From Solea solea (lineage: Eukaryota > Chordata > Actinopteri > Pleuronectiformes > Soleidae), in NCBI RefSeq assembly GCF_958295425.1, contig NC_081147.1, positions 6,779,290 through 6,843,289 of the forward strand: a DNA stretch of 64,000 bases. Reading direction: 5' to 3'. The notes beneath the pieces are model-generated. The model had not been told where the DNA came from. It did not search any database and saw nothing but the letters and a program-made list of their open reading frames with translations. Positions within the stretch are counted from its first letter, which is position 1. Every line of letters starts with the position of its first letter. The position numbers and the translations under genes are program-made. Shown here in pieces: positions 12,954-26,319 of this stretch.

Positions 12954-14583
12954 AATACCCTCAATCAGCCTTAGTCCCTGATACACATACGGAAAAATCA
13001 GACTCCTGGCTTAATGCCTTTAGGAATTATTACAAAAAACAATCCCGAACGGCTGACCTTTGACCTTTCCAAAGGTTGCACAGGTCTGAAACTCGGCACC
13101 CTGGATTAGCCTTAGTCCCTGATACACATACAGAAAAATCAGACTCCTGGCTTAATGCCTTTAGGAATTATTACAAAAAACACACCCGAACGGCTGACCT
13201 TTGACCTTTTCGAAGGTTGCACAGGTCTGAAACTCGGCACCCTAGATCAGCCTTAGTCCCTGATACACATAAGGAAAAATTAGACTCCTGGCTCAATGCC
13301 TTTAGGAATTATTACAAAAAACACACTCGAACGGCTGACCTTTGACCTTTCCAAAAGTTGCACGGGTCTGAAACTCGGCACCCTGGATTAGCCTTAGTCC
13401 CTGATACACATACGGAAAAATCAGACTCCTGGCTTAATGCCTTTAGGAATTATTACAAAAAACAAACCCGAACGGCTGACCATTGACCTTTCCGAAGGTT
13501 GCACAGGTCTGAAACTCTGCACCCGGGATAAGCCTAAATCCCTGATACACATACGAAAAAATCAGACTCCTGGCTCAATGCCTTTAGGAATTATTACAAG
13601 AAACATACCCGAACGGCTGACCTTTGACCTTTCCGAAGGTTGCACAGGTCTGAAACTCGGCACCCTGGATCAGCCAGGAGTCCCTGATACACATACGGAG
13701 AAATCAGCATCCGGGCTCATTGCCTTTAGGAATTATTGAAGAAAAGACAGTTTCCCACCTTTCTTACGTTTGAATTTTACAGACTGTGTTTTTGGCAGTT
13801 TTTTTTGGCCGTGGGAAAAAAGCCCAAAGTCCTGTGTCCAAAAACTGAAAATCAGGTCATGTCAGACTCTTTACAGTCTTAGACCCTTTGGCCAGAGTGG
13901 AAGTTTTGTAGGAACTACATTTCTACAGGTCGCAGGAGTGTGAATATTTCATTTGTCGTTTGGGCTCCCAAGACGAGCGGAACGACGAGGGTACATTAGT
14001 ATGTCTTATTAGATGTTAACTTTATTTGTGAGGTTTATGTTATGGGACAGTAGAAAAATGAAAAAAAATCAGAAAACAGCCGTATCCCTGCTGAATGCGC
14101 ACAAAAACAGAGACAAATAGAAAAACACATCCAAACAGTGAAATCATTGCAAAATCAAACACTGAGGGTACCGAAGAATATCTTATAAGATTTTAACTTT
14201 ATTTGTGAGGTTTATGTTATGGGACAGTAGAAAAATGAAAAAAAAATCAGAAAACAGTCGTATTCCAGCTGAATGCGCACAAAAACAGACAAAAAAAGGA
14301 AAACACATTCAAACAGTGAAATCATTGCAAAATCAAACACTGAAGGTAGAAAACTATATCTTATGAGATGTTAACTTTATTTGTGAGGTTTATGTTATGG
14401 GACAGTAAAAAAATTAAAAAAATCAGAAAACAGCCGTATCCTTGCTGAATGCACACAAAAACAGAGACAAATAGAAAAACACATCCAAACAGTGAAATCA
14501 TTATAAATTCAAACACTGAGGGTACATCAATATACCTTATAAGATGTTAACTTCATATTATAGGACAGTAGAAAAAAGATTAA
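12954..14583 (+). repeat. A-C-B unit 8
   Basis: It has about 5.56 A monomers, C at 13738 and about 3.2 B monomers, for 1630 bp. It shares private variants with unit 10, including 'ttttgtaggaac' in C and 'acaaaaaaaggaaaac' in a B monomer. It is the first half of a duplicated two-unit block. Confidence 0.92.
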
Positions 14584-15825
14584 AATACCCTCGATCAGCC
14601 TTAGTCCCTGATACACATACGGAAAAATCAGACTCCTGGCTTTATGCCTTTAGGAATTATTACAAAAAACAATCCCGAACGGCTGACCTTTGACCTTTCC
14701 AAAGGTTGCACAGGTCTGAAACTCGGCACCCTGGATCAGCCAGGAGTCCCTGATACACATACGGAGAAATCAGCATCCGGGCTCATTGCCTTTAGGAATT
14801 ATTGAAGAAAAGACAGTTTCCCACCTTTCTTACGTTTGAATTTTACAGACTGTGTTTTTGGCAGTTTTTTTGGCCGTGGGAAAAAATCCCAAAGTCCTGT
14901 GTCCAAAAACTGAAAATCAGGTCATGTCAGACTCTATACAGTCTTAGACCCTTTGGCCAGAGTGGAAGTTTTGGAGGAACTACATTTCTACAGGTCGCAG
15001 GAGTGTGAATATTTCATTTGTCGTTTGGGCTCCCAAGACGAGCGGAACGACGAGGGTACATTAGTATGTCTTATTAGATGTTAACTTTATTTGTGAGGTT
15101 TATGTTATGGGACAGTAGAAAAATGAAAAAAAATCAGAAAACAGCCGTATCCCTGCTGAATGCGCACAAAAACAGAGACAAATAGAAAAACACATCCAAA
15201 CAGTGAAATCATTGCAAAATCAAACACTGAGGGTACCGAAGAATATCTTATAAGATTTTAACTTTATTTGTGAGGTTTATGTTATGGGACAGTAGAAAAA
15301 TGAAAAAAAAATCAGAAAACAGTCGTATTCCAGCTGAATGCGCACAAAAACAGACAAAAATAGAAAAACACATTCAAACAGTGAAATCATTGCAAAATCA
15401 AACACTGAAGGTAGATAACTATATCTTATGAGATGTTAACTTTATTTGTGAGGTTTATGTTATGGGACAGTAAAAAAATGAAAAAAATCAGAAAACAGCC
15501 GTATCCTTGCTGAATGCACACAAAAACAGAGACAAATAGAAAAACACATCCAAACAGTGAAATCATTGCAAAATCAAACACTGAGGGTACCGAAGAATAT
15601 CTTATAAGATTTGAACTTTATTTGTGAGGTTTATGTTATGGGACGGTAGAAAAATGAAAAAAAATCAGAAAACAGCCGTATTCCAGCTGAATGCGCACAA
15701 AAACAGACACAAATAGAAAAACACATCCAAACAGTGAAATCATTATAAATTCAAACACTGAGGGTACATCAATATACCTTATAAGATGTTAACTTCATAT
15801 TATAGGACAGTAGAAAAAAGATTAA
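14584..15825 (+). repeat. A-C-B unit 9
   Basis: It has about 1.56 A monomers, C at 14804 and about 4.2 B monomers, for 1242 bp. C has a T-tract one base shorter than most copies, which opens a 68-codon frame at 14802-15008. The same frame recurs in unit 11. Confidence 0.92.
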
Positions 15826-17455
15826 AATACCCTCAATCAGCCTTAGTCCCTGATACACATACGGAAAAATCAGACTCCTGGCTTAATGCCTTTAGGAATT
15901 ATTACAAAAAACAATCCCGAACGGCTGACCTTTGACCTTTCCAAAGGTTGCACAGGTCTGAAACTCGGCACCCTGGATTAGCCTTAGTCCCTGATACACA
16001 TACAGAAAAATCAGACTCCTGGCTTAATGCCTTTAGGAATTATTACAAAAAACACACCCGAACGGCTGACCTTTGACCTTTTCGAAGGTTGCACAGGTCT
16101 GAAACTCGGCACCCTAGATCAGCCTTAGTCCCTGATACACATAAGGAAAAATTAGACTCCTGGCTCAATGCCTTTAGGAATTATTACAAAAAACACACTC
16201 GAACGGCTGACCTTTGACCTTTCCAAAAGTTGCACGGGTCTGAAACTCGGCACCCTGGATTAGCCTTAGTCCCTGATACACATACGGAAAAATCAGACTC
16301 CTGGCTTAATGCCTTTAGGAATTATTACAAAAAACAAACCCGAACGGCTGACCATTGACCTTTCCGAAGGTTGCACAGGTCTGAAACTCTGCACCCGGGA
16401 TAAGCCTAAATCCCTGATACACATACGAAAAAATCAGACTCCTGGCTCAATGCCTTTAGGAATTATTACAAGAAACATACCCGAACGGCTGACCTTTGAC
16501 CTTTCCGAAGGTTGCACAGGTCTGAAACTCGGCACCCTGGATCAGCCAGGAGTCCCTGATACACATACGGAGAAATCAGCATCCGGGCTCATTGCCTTTA
16601 GGAATTATTGAAGAAAAGACAGTTTCCCACCTTTCTTACGTTTGAATTTTACAGACTGTGTTTTTGGCAGTTTTTTTTGGCCGTGGGAAAAAAGCCCAAA
16701 GTCCTGTGTCCAAAAACTGAAAATCAGGTCATGTCAGACTCTATACAGTCTTAGACCCTTTGGCCAGAGTGGAAGTTTTGTAGGAACTACATTTCTACAG
16801 GTCGCAGGAGTGTGAATATTTCATTTGTCGTTTGGGCTCCCAAGACGAGCGGAACGACGAGGGTACATTAGTATGTCTTATTAGATGTTAACTTTATTTG
16901 TGAGGTTTATGTTATGGGACAGTAGAAAAATGAAAAAAAATCAGAAAACAGCCGTATCCCTGCTGAATGCGCACAAAAACAGAGACAAATAGAAAAACAC
17001 ATCCAAACAGTGAAATCATTGCAAAATCAAACACTGAGGGTACCGAAGAATATCTTATAAGATTTTAACTTTATTTGTGAGGTTTATGTTATGGGACAGT
17101 AGAAAAATGAAAAAAAAATCAGAAAACAGTCGTATTCCAGCTGAATGCGCACAAAAACAGACAAAAAAAGGAAAACACATTCAAACAGTGAAATCATTGC
17201 AAAATCAAACACTGAAGGTAGAAAACTATATCTTATGAGATGTTAACTTTATTTGTGAGGTTTATGTTATGGGACAGTAAAAAAATTAAAAAAATCAGAA
17301 AACAGCCGTATCCTTGCTGAATGCACACAAAAACAGAGACAAATAGAAAAACACATCCAAACAGTGAAATCATTATAAATTCAAACACTGAGGGTACATC
17401 AATATACCTTATAAGATGTTAACTTCATATTATAGGACAGTAGAAAAAAGATTAA
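15826..17455 (+). repeat. A-C-B unit 10 (copy of unit 8)
   Basis: It has about 5.56 A monomers, C at 16610 and about 3.2 B monomers, for 1630 bp. It matches unit 8 almost base for base at a distance of about 2872 bp. Confidence 0.93.
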
Positions 17456-18698
17456 AATACCCTCGATCAGCCTTAGTCCCTGATACACATACGGAAAAAT
17501 CAGACTCCTGGCTTTATGCCTTTAGGAATTATTACAAAAAACAATCCCGAACGGCTGACCTTTGACCTTTCCAAAGGTTGCACAGGTCTGAAACTCGGCA
17601 CCCTGGATCAGCCAGGAGTCCCTGATACACATACGGAGAAATCAGCATCCGGGCTCATTGCCTTTAGGAATTATTGAAGAAAAGACAGTTTCCCACCTTT
17701 CTTACGTTTGAATTTTACAGACTGTGTTTTTGGCAGTTTTTTTGGCCGTGGGAAAAAATCCCAAAGTCCTGTGTCCAAAAACTGAAAATCAGGTCATGTC
17801 AGACTCTATACAGTCTTAGACCCTTTGGCCAGAGTGGAAGTTTTGGAGGAACTACATTTCTACAGGTCGCAGGAGTGTGAATATTTCATTTGTCGTTTGG
17901 GCTCCCAAGACGAGCGGAACGACGAGGGTACATTAGTATGTCTTATTAGATGTTAACTTTATTTGTGAGGTTTATGTTATGGGACAGTAGAAAAATGAAA
18001 AAAAATCAGAAAACAGCCGTATCCCTGCTGAATGCGCACAAAAACAGAGACAAATAGAAAAACACATCCAAACAGTGAAATCATTGCAAAATCAAACACT
18101 GAGGGTACCGAAGAATATCTTATAAGATTTTAACTTTATTTGTGAGGTTTATGTTATGGGACAGTAGAAAAATGAAAAAAAAATCAGAAAACAGTCGTAT
18201 TCCAGCTGAATGCGCACAAAAACAGACAAAAATAGAAAAACACATTCAAACAGTGAAATCATTGCAAAATCAAACACTGAAGGTAGATAACTATATCTTA
18301 TGAGATGTTAACTTTATTTGTGAGGTTTATGTTATGGGACAGTAAAAAAATGAAAAAAATCAGAAAACAGCCGTATCCTTGCTGAATGCACACAAAAACA
18401 GAGACAAATAGAAAAACACATCCAAACAGTGAAATCATTGCAAAATCAAACACTGAGGGTACCGAAGAATATCTTATAAGATTTGAACTTTATTTGTGAG
18501 GTTTATGTTATGGGACAGTAGAAAAATGAAAAAAAATCAGAAAACAGCCGTATTCCAGCTGAATGCGCACAAAAACAGACACAAATAGAAAAACACATCC
18601 AAACAGTGAAATCATTATAAATTCAAACACTGAGGGTACATCAATATACCTTATAAGATGTTAACTTCATATTATAGGACAGTAGAAAAAAGATTAAA
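17456..18698 (+). repeat. A-C-B unit 11 (copy of unit 9)
   Basis: It has about 1.56 A monomers, C at 17676 with the short T-tract, and about 4.2 B monomers, for 1243 bp. It matches unit 9 at a distance of about 2872 bp. Confidence 0.93.
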
Positions 18699-20254
18699 AT
18701 ACCCTCAATCAGCCTTAGTCCCTGATACACATACGGAAAAATCAGACTCCTGGCTTAATGCCTTTAGGAATTATTACAAAAAACAATCCCGAACGGCTGA
18801 CCTTTGACCTTTCCAAAGGTTGCACAGGTCTGAAACTCGGCACCCTGGATTAGCCTTAGTCCCTGATACACATACAGAAAAATCAGACTCCTGGCTTAAT
18901 GCCTTTAGGAATTATTACAAAAAACACACCCGAACGGCTGACCTTTGACCTTTCCGAAGGTTGCACAGGTCTGAAACTCGGCACCCTAGATCAGCCTTAG
19001 TCCCTGATACACATAAGGAAACATTAGACTCCTGGCTCAATGCCTTTAGGAATTATTACAAAAAACACACTCGAACGGCTGACCTTTGACCTTTCCAAAA
19101 GTTGCACGGGTCTGAAACTCGGCACCCTGGATTAGCCTTAGTCCCTGATACACATACGGAAAAATCAGACTCCTGGCTTAATGCCTTTAGGAATTATTAC
19201 AAAAAACACACCCGAACGGCTGACCTTTGACCTTTCCGAAGGTTGCACCGGTCTGAAACTCGGCACCCTAGATCAGCCTTAGTCCCTGATACACATAAGG
19301 AAAAATTAGACTCCTGGCTCAATGCCTTTAGGAATTATTACAAAAAACACACCCGAACGGCTGACCTTTGACCTTTCCAAAAGTTGCACGGGTCTGAAAC
19401 TCGGCACCCTGGATTAGCCTTAGTCCCTGATACACATACGGAAAAATCAGACTCCTGGCTTAATGCCTTTAGGAATTATTACAAAAAACAAACCCGAACG
19501 GCTGACCATTGACCTTTCCGAAGGTTGCACAGGTCTGAAACTCTGCACCCGGGATAAGCCTAAATCCCTGATACACATACGGAAAAATCAGACTCCTGGC
19601 TCAATGCCTTTAGGAATTATTACAAGAAACACACCCGAACGGCTGACCTTTGACCTTTCCGAAGGTTGCACAGGTCTGAAACTCGGCACCCTGGATCAGC
19701 CAGGAGTCCCTGATACACATACGGAGAAATCAGCATCCGGGCTCATTGCCTTTATGAATTATTGAAGAAAAGACAGTTTCCCACCTTTCTTACGTTTGAA
19801 TTTTACAGACTGTGTTTTTGGCAGTTCTTTTTGGCCGTGGGAAAAAAGCCCAAAGTCCTGTGTCCAAAAACTGAAAATCAGGTCATGTCAGACTCTATAC
19901 AGTCTTAGACCCTTTGGCCAGAGTGGAAGTTTTGGAGGAACTACATTTCTACAGGTCGCAGGAGTGTGAATATTTCATTTGTCGTTTGGGCTCCCAAGAC
20001 GAGCGGAACGACGAGGGTACATTAGTATGTCTTATTAGATGTTAACTTTATTTGTGAGGTTTATGTTATGGGACAGTAGAAAAATTAAAAAAATTAGAAA
20101 ACAGCCGTATCCTTGCTGAATGCACACAAAAACAGAGACAAATAGAAAAACACATCCAAACAGTGAAATCATTATAAATTCAAACACTGAGGGTACATCA
20201 ATATACCTTATAAGATGTTAACTTCATATTATAGGACAGTAGAAAAAAGATTAA
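18699..20254 (+). repeat. A-C-B unit 12
   Basis: It has about 7.55 A monomers, C at 19764 with ggcagttctttttgg and only about 1.2 B monomers. The preceding A carries 'tttatgaatt', a variant shared with unit 13. Confidence 0.9.
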
Positions 20255-21320
20255 AATACCCTCGATCAGCCTTAGTCCCTGATACACATACGGAAAAATC
20301 AGACTCCTGGCTTAATGCCTTTAGGAATTATTACAAAAAACAATCCCGAACGGTTGACCTTTGACCTTTCCGAAGGTTGCACAGGTCTGAAACTCGGCAC
20401 CCTGGATCAGCCAGGAGTCCCTGATACACATACGGAGAAATCAGCATCCGGGCTCATTGCCTTTATGAATTATTGAAGAAAAGACAGTTTCCCACCTTTC
20501 TTACGTTTGAATTTTACAGACTGTGTTTTTGGCAGTTCTTTTTGGCCGTGGGAAAAAAGCCCAAAGTCCTGTGTCCAAAAACTGAAAATCAGGTCATGTC
20601 AGACTCTATACAGTCTTAGACCCTTTGGCCAGAGTGGAAGTTTTGGAGGAACTACATTTCTACAGGTCGCAGGAGTGTGAATATTTCATTTGTCGTTTGG
20701 GCTCCCAAGACGAGCGGAACGACGAGGGTACATTAGTGTGTCTTATTAGATGTTAACTTTATTTGTGAGGTTTATGTTATGGGACAGTAGAAAAATGAAA
20801 AACAATCAGAAAACAGCCGTATCCCTGCTGAATGCGCACAAAAACAGAGACAAATAGAAAAACACATCCAAACAGTGAAATCATTGCAAAATCAAACACT
20901 GAGGGTACCGAAGAATATCTTATAAGATTTTAACTTTATTTGTGAGGTTTATGTTATGGGACAGTAGAAAAATGAAAAAAAAATCAGAAAACAGTCGTAT
21001 TCCAGCTGAATGCGCACAAAAACAGACAAAAATAGAAAAACACATTCAAACAGTGAAATCATTGCAAAATCAAACACTGAAGGTAGAAAACTATATCTTA
21101 TGAGATGTTAACTTTATTTGTGAGGTTTATGTTATGGGACAGTAAAAAAATGAAAAAAATTAGAAAACAGCCGTATCCTTGCTGAATGCACACAAAAACA
21201 GAGACAAATAGAAAAACACATCCAAACAGTGAAATCATTATAAATTCAAACACTGAGGGTACATCAATATACCTTATAAGATGTTAACTTCATATTATAG
21301 GACAGTAGAAAAAAGATTAA
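20255..21320 (+). repeat. A-C-B unit 13
   Basis: It has about 1.56 A monomers, C at 20475 with the same ggcagttctttttgg variant as unit 12, and about 3.2 B monomers. Its C starts only 711 bp after that of unit 12, the shortest C-to-C spacing in the window. Confidence 0.9.
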
Positions 21321-22703
21321 AATACCCTCGATCAGCCTTAGTCCCTGATACACATACGGAAAAATCAGACTCCTGGCTTAATGCCTTTAGGAATTATTAC
21401 AAAAAACAATCCCGAACGGCTGACCTTTGACCTTTCCAAAGGTTGCACAGGTCTGAAACTCGGCACCCTGGATTAGCCTTAGTCCCTGATACACATACGG
21501 AAAAATCAGACTCCTGGCTTAATGCCTTTAGGAATTATTACAAAAGACACACCCGAACGGCTGACCTTTGACCTTTCCGAAGGTTGAACAGGTCTGAAAC
21601 TCGGCACCCTGGATCAGCCAGGAGTCCCTGATACACATACGGAGAAATCAGCATCCGGGCTCATTGCCTTTAGGAATTATTGAAGAAAAGACAGTTTCCC
21701 ACCTTTCTTACGTTTGAATTTTACAGACTGTGTTTTTGGCAGTTTTTTTTGGCCGTGGGAAAAAATCCCAAAGTCCTGTGTCCAAAAACTGAAAATCAGG
21801 TCATGTCAGACTCTATACAGTCTTAGACCCTTTGGCCAGAGTGGAAGTTTTGGAGGAACTACATTTCTACAGGTCGCAGGAGTGTGAATATTTCATTTGT
21901 CGTTTGGGCTCCCAAGACGAGCGGAACGACGAGGGTACATTAGTATGTCTTATTAGATGTTAACTTTATTTGTGAGGTTTATGTTATGGGACAGTAGAAA
22001 AATGAAAAAAAATCAGAAAACAGCCGTATCCCTGCTGAATGCACACAAAAACAGAGACAAATAGAAAAACACATCCAAACAGTGAAATCATTGCAAAATC
22101 AAACACTGAGGGTACCGAAGAATATCTTATAAGATTTTAACTTTATTTGTGAGGTTTATGTTATGGGACAGTAGAAAAATGAAAAAAAATTAGAAAACAG
22201 TCGTATTCCAGCTGAATGCGCACAAAAACAGACAAAAATAGAAAAACACATTCAAACAGTGAAATCATTGCAAAATCAAACACTGAAGGTAGATAACTAT
22301 ATCTTATGAGATGTTAACTTTATTTGTGAGGTTTATGTTATGGGACAGTAAAAAAATTAAAAAAATCAGAAAACAGCCGTATCCTTGCTGAATGCACACA
22401 AAAACAGAGACAAATAGAAAAACACATCCAAACAGTGAAATCATTGCAAAATCAAACACTGAGGGTACCGAAGAATATCTTATAAGATTTGAACTTTATT
22501 TGTGAGGTTTATGTTATGGGACAGTAGAAAAATGAAAAAAAATCAGAAAACAGCCGTATTCCAGCTGAATGCGCACAAAAACAGACACAAATAGAAAAAC
22601 ACATCCAAACAGTGAAATCATTATAAATTCAAACACTGAGGGTACATCAATATACCTTATAAGATGTTAACTTCATATTATAGGACAGTAGAAAAAAGAT
22701 TAA
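21321..22703 (+). repeat. A-C-B unit 14
   Basis: It has about 2.56 A monomers, C at 21682 (aaaaaatccc variant) and about 4.2 B monomers. Its layout and variants match unit 7. Confidence 0.9.
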
Positions 22704-24510
22704 AATACCCTCAATCAGCCTTAGTCCCTGATACACATACGGAAAAATCAGACTCCTGGCTTAATGCCTTTAGGAATTATTACAAAAAACAATCCCGAAC
22801 GGCTGACCTTTGACCTTTCCAAAGGTTGCACAGGTCTGAAACTCGGCACCCTGGATTAGCCTTAGTCCCTGATACACATACAGAAAAATCAGACTCCTGG
22901 CTTAATGCCTTTAGGAATTATTACAAAAAACACACCCGAACGGCTGACCTTTGACCTTTCCGAAGGTTGCACAGGTCTGAAACTCGGCACCCTAGATCAG
23001 CCTTAGTCCCTGATACACATAAGGAAAAATTAGACTCCTGGCTCAATGCCTTTAGGAATTATTACAAAAAACACACTCGAACGGCTGACCTTTGACCTTT
23101 CCAAAAGTTGCACGGGTCTGAAACTCGGCACCCTGGATTAGCCTTAGTCCCTGATACACATACGGAAAAATCAGACTCCTGGCTTAATGCCTTTAGGAAT
23201 TATTACAAAAAACACACCCGAACGGCTGACCTTTGACCTTTCCAAAGGTTGCACCGGTCTGAAACTCGGCACCCTAGATCAGCCTTAGTCCCTGATACAC
23301 ATAAGGAAAAATTAGACTCCTGGCTCAATGCCTTTAGGAATTATTACAAAAAACACACCCGAACGGCTGACCTTTGACCTTTCCGAAGGTTGAACAGGTC
23401 TGAAACTCGGCACCCTGGATCAGCCAGGAGTCCCTGATACACATACGGAGAAATCAGCATCCGGGCTCATTGCCTTTAGGAATTATTGAAGAAAAGACAG
23501 TTTCCCACCTTTCTTACGTTTGAATTTTACAGACTGTGTTTTTGGCAGTTTTTTTTGGCCGTGGGAAAAAATCCCAAAGTCCTGTGTCCAAAAACTGAAA
23601 ATCAGGTCATGTCAGACTCTATACAGTCTTAGACCCTTTGGCCAGAGTGGAAGTTTTGGAGGAACTACATTTCTACAGGTCGCAGGAGTGTGAATATTTC
23701 ATTTGTCGTTTGGGCTCCCAAGACGAGCGGAACGACGAGGGTACATTAGTATGTCTTATTAGATGTTAAGTTTATTTGTGAGGTTTATGTTATGGGACAG
23801 TAGAAAAATGAAAAAAAATCAGAAAACAGCCGTATCCCTGCTGAATGCGCACAAAAACAGAGACAAATAGAAAAACACATCCAAACAGTGAAATCATTGC
23901 AAAATCAAACACTGAGGGTACCGAAGAATATCTTATAAGATTTAACTTTATTTGTGAGGTTTATGTTATGGGACAGTAGAAAAATGAAAAAAAAAATCAG
24001 AAAACAGTCGTATTACAGCTGAATGCGCACAAAAACAGACAAAAATAGAAAAACACATTCAAACAGTGAAATCATTGCAAAATCAAACACTGAAGGTAGA
24101 TAACTATATCTTATGAGATGTTAACTTTATTTGTGAGGTTTATGTTATGGGACAGTAAAAAAATGAAAAAAATCAGAAAACAGCCGTATCCTTGCTGAAT
24201 GCACACAAAAACAGAGACAAATAGAAAAACACATCCAAACAGTGAAATCATTGCAAAATCAAACACTGAGGGTACCGAAGAATATCTTATAAGATTTGAA
24301 CTTTATTTGTGAGGTTTATGTTATGGGACAGTAGAAAAATTAAAAAAAATCAGAAAACAGCCGTATTCCAGCTGAATGCGCACAAAAACAGACACAAATA
24401 GAAAAACACATCCAAACAGTGAAATCATTATAAATTCAAACACTGAGGGTACATCAATATACCTTATAAGATGTTAACTTCATATTATAGGACAGTAGAA
24501 AAAAGATTAA
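22704..24510 (+). repeat. A-C-B unit 15
   Basis: It has about 5.56 A monomers, C at 23488 (aaaaaatccc variant) and about 4.2 B monomers. The first B reads gatgttaagttt, a change also seen in unit R6 near 62335. Confidence 0.9.
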
Positions 24511-26319
24511 AATACCCTCAATCAGCCTTAGTCCCTGATACACATACGGAAAAATCAGACTCCTGGCTTAATGCCTTTAGGAATTATTACAAAAAACACA
24601 CCCGAACGGCTGACCTTTGACCTTTCCAAAGGTTGCACAGGTCTGAAACTTGGCACCCTGGATTAGCCTTAGTCCCTGATACACATACGGAAAAATCAGA
24701 CTCCCTCCTTAATGCCTTTAGGAATTATTACAAAAAACACACCCGAACGGCTGACCATTGACCTTTCCGAAGGTTGCACCGGTCTGAAACTCGGCACCCT
24801 AGATCAGCCTTAGTCCCTGATACACATAAGGAAAAATTAGACTCCTGGCTCAATGCCTTTAGGAATTATTACAAAAAACACACCCGAACGGCTGACCTTT
24901 GACCCTTCCAAAAGTTGCACGGGTCTGAAACTCGGCACCCTGGATTAGCCTTAGTCCCTGATACACATACGGAAAAATCAGACTCCTGGCTTAATGCCTT
25001 TAGGAATTATTACAAAAAACAAACCCGAACGGCTGACCATTGACCTTTCCGAAGGTTGCACAGGTCTGAAACTCTGCACCCGGGATAAGCCTAAATCCCT
25101 GATACACATACGGAAAAATCAGACTCCTGGCGCAATGCCTTTAGGAATTATTACAAAAAACACACCCGAACGGCTGACCTTTGACCTTTCCAATGGTTGC
25201 ACAGGTCTGAAACTCGGCACCCTGGATCAGCCAGGAGTCCCTGATACACATACGGAGAAATAAGCATCCGGGCTCATTGCCTTCAGGAATTATTGAAGAA
25301 AAGACAGTTTCCCACCTTTCTTACGTTTGAATTTTACAGACTGTGTTTTTGGCAGTTTTTTTTGGCCAGGGGGAAAAAAGCCCAAAGTCCTGTGTCCAAA
25401 AACTGAAAATCAGGTCATGTCAGACTCTATACAGTCTTAGACCCTTTGGCCAGAGTGGAAGTTTTGGAGGAACTACATTTCTACAGGTCGCAGGAGTGTG
25501 AATACTTCATTTGTCGTTTGGGCTCCCAAGACGAGCGGAACGATGAGGGTACATTAGAATGTCTTATTAAATGTTAACTTTATTTGTGAGGTTTATGTTA
25601 TGGGACAGTAGAAAAATGAAAAAAAATCAGAAAACAGTCGTATTACAGCTGAATGCGCACAAAAACAGACAAAAATAGAAAAACACATTCAAACAGTGAA
25701 ATCATTGCAAAATCAAACACTGAGGGTACCGAAGAATATCTTATAAGATTTTAACTTTATTTGTGAGGTTTATGTTATGGGACAGTAGAAAAATGAAAAA
25801 AAAAATCAGAAAACAGTCGTATTCCAGCTGAATGCGCACAAAAACAGACAAAAATAGAAAAACACATTCAAACAGGGAAATCATTGCAAAATCAAACACT
25901 GAAGGTAGATAACTATATCTTATGAGATGTTAACTTTATTTGTGAGGTTTATGTTATGGGACAGTAAAAAAATGAAAAAAATCAGAAAACAGCCGTATCC
26001 TTGCTGAATGCACACAAAAACAGAGACAAATAGAAAAACACATCCAAACAGTGAAATCATTGCAAAATCAAACACTGAGGGTACCGAAGAATATCTTATA
26101 AGATTTTAACTTCATTTGTGAGGTTTATGTTATGGGACAGTAGAAAAATGAAAAAAAATCAGAAAACAGCCGTATTCCAGCTGAATGCGCACAAAAACAG
26201 ACACAAATAGAAAAACACATCCAAACAGTGAAATCATTATAAATTCAAACACTGAGGGTACATCAATATACCTTATAAGATGTTGACTTCATATTATAGG
26301 ACAGTAGAAAAAAGATTAA
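24511..26319 (+). repeat. A-C-B unit 16
   Basis: It has about 5.56 A monomers, C at 25295 (ccaggggg haplotype) and about 4.2 B monomers. The A run closely matches those of units R3 and R5 in the right block. Confidence 0.9.

Noticed and set aside
14802..15008. 68-codon frame in C
   Set aside because: It is open only in copies with a changed T-tract length (units 9, 11 and 19); it is a chance frame.
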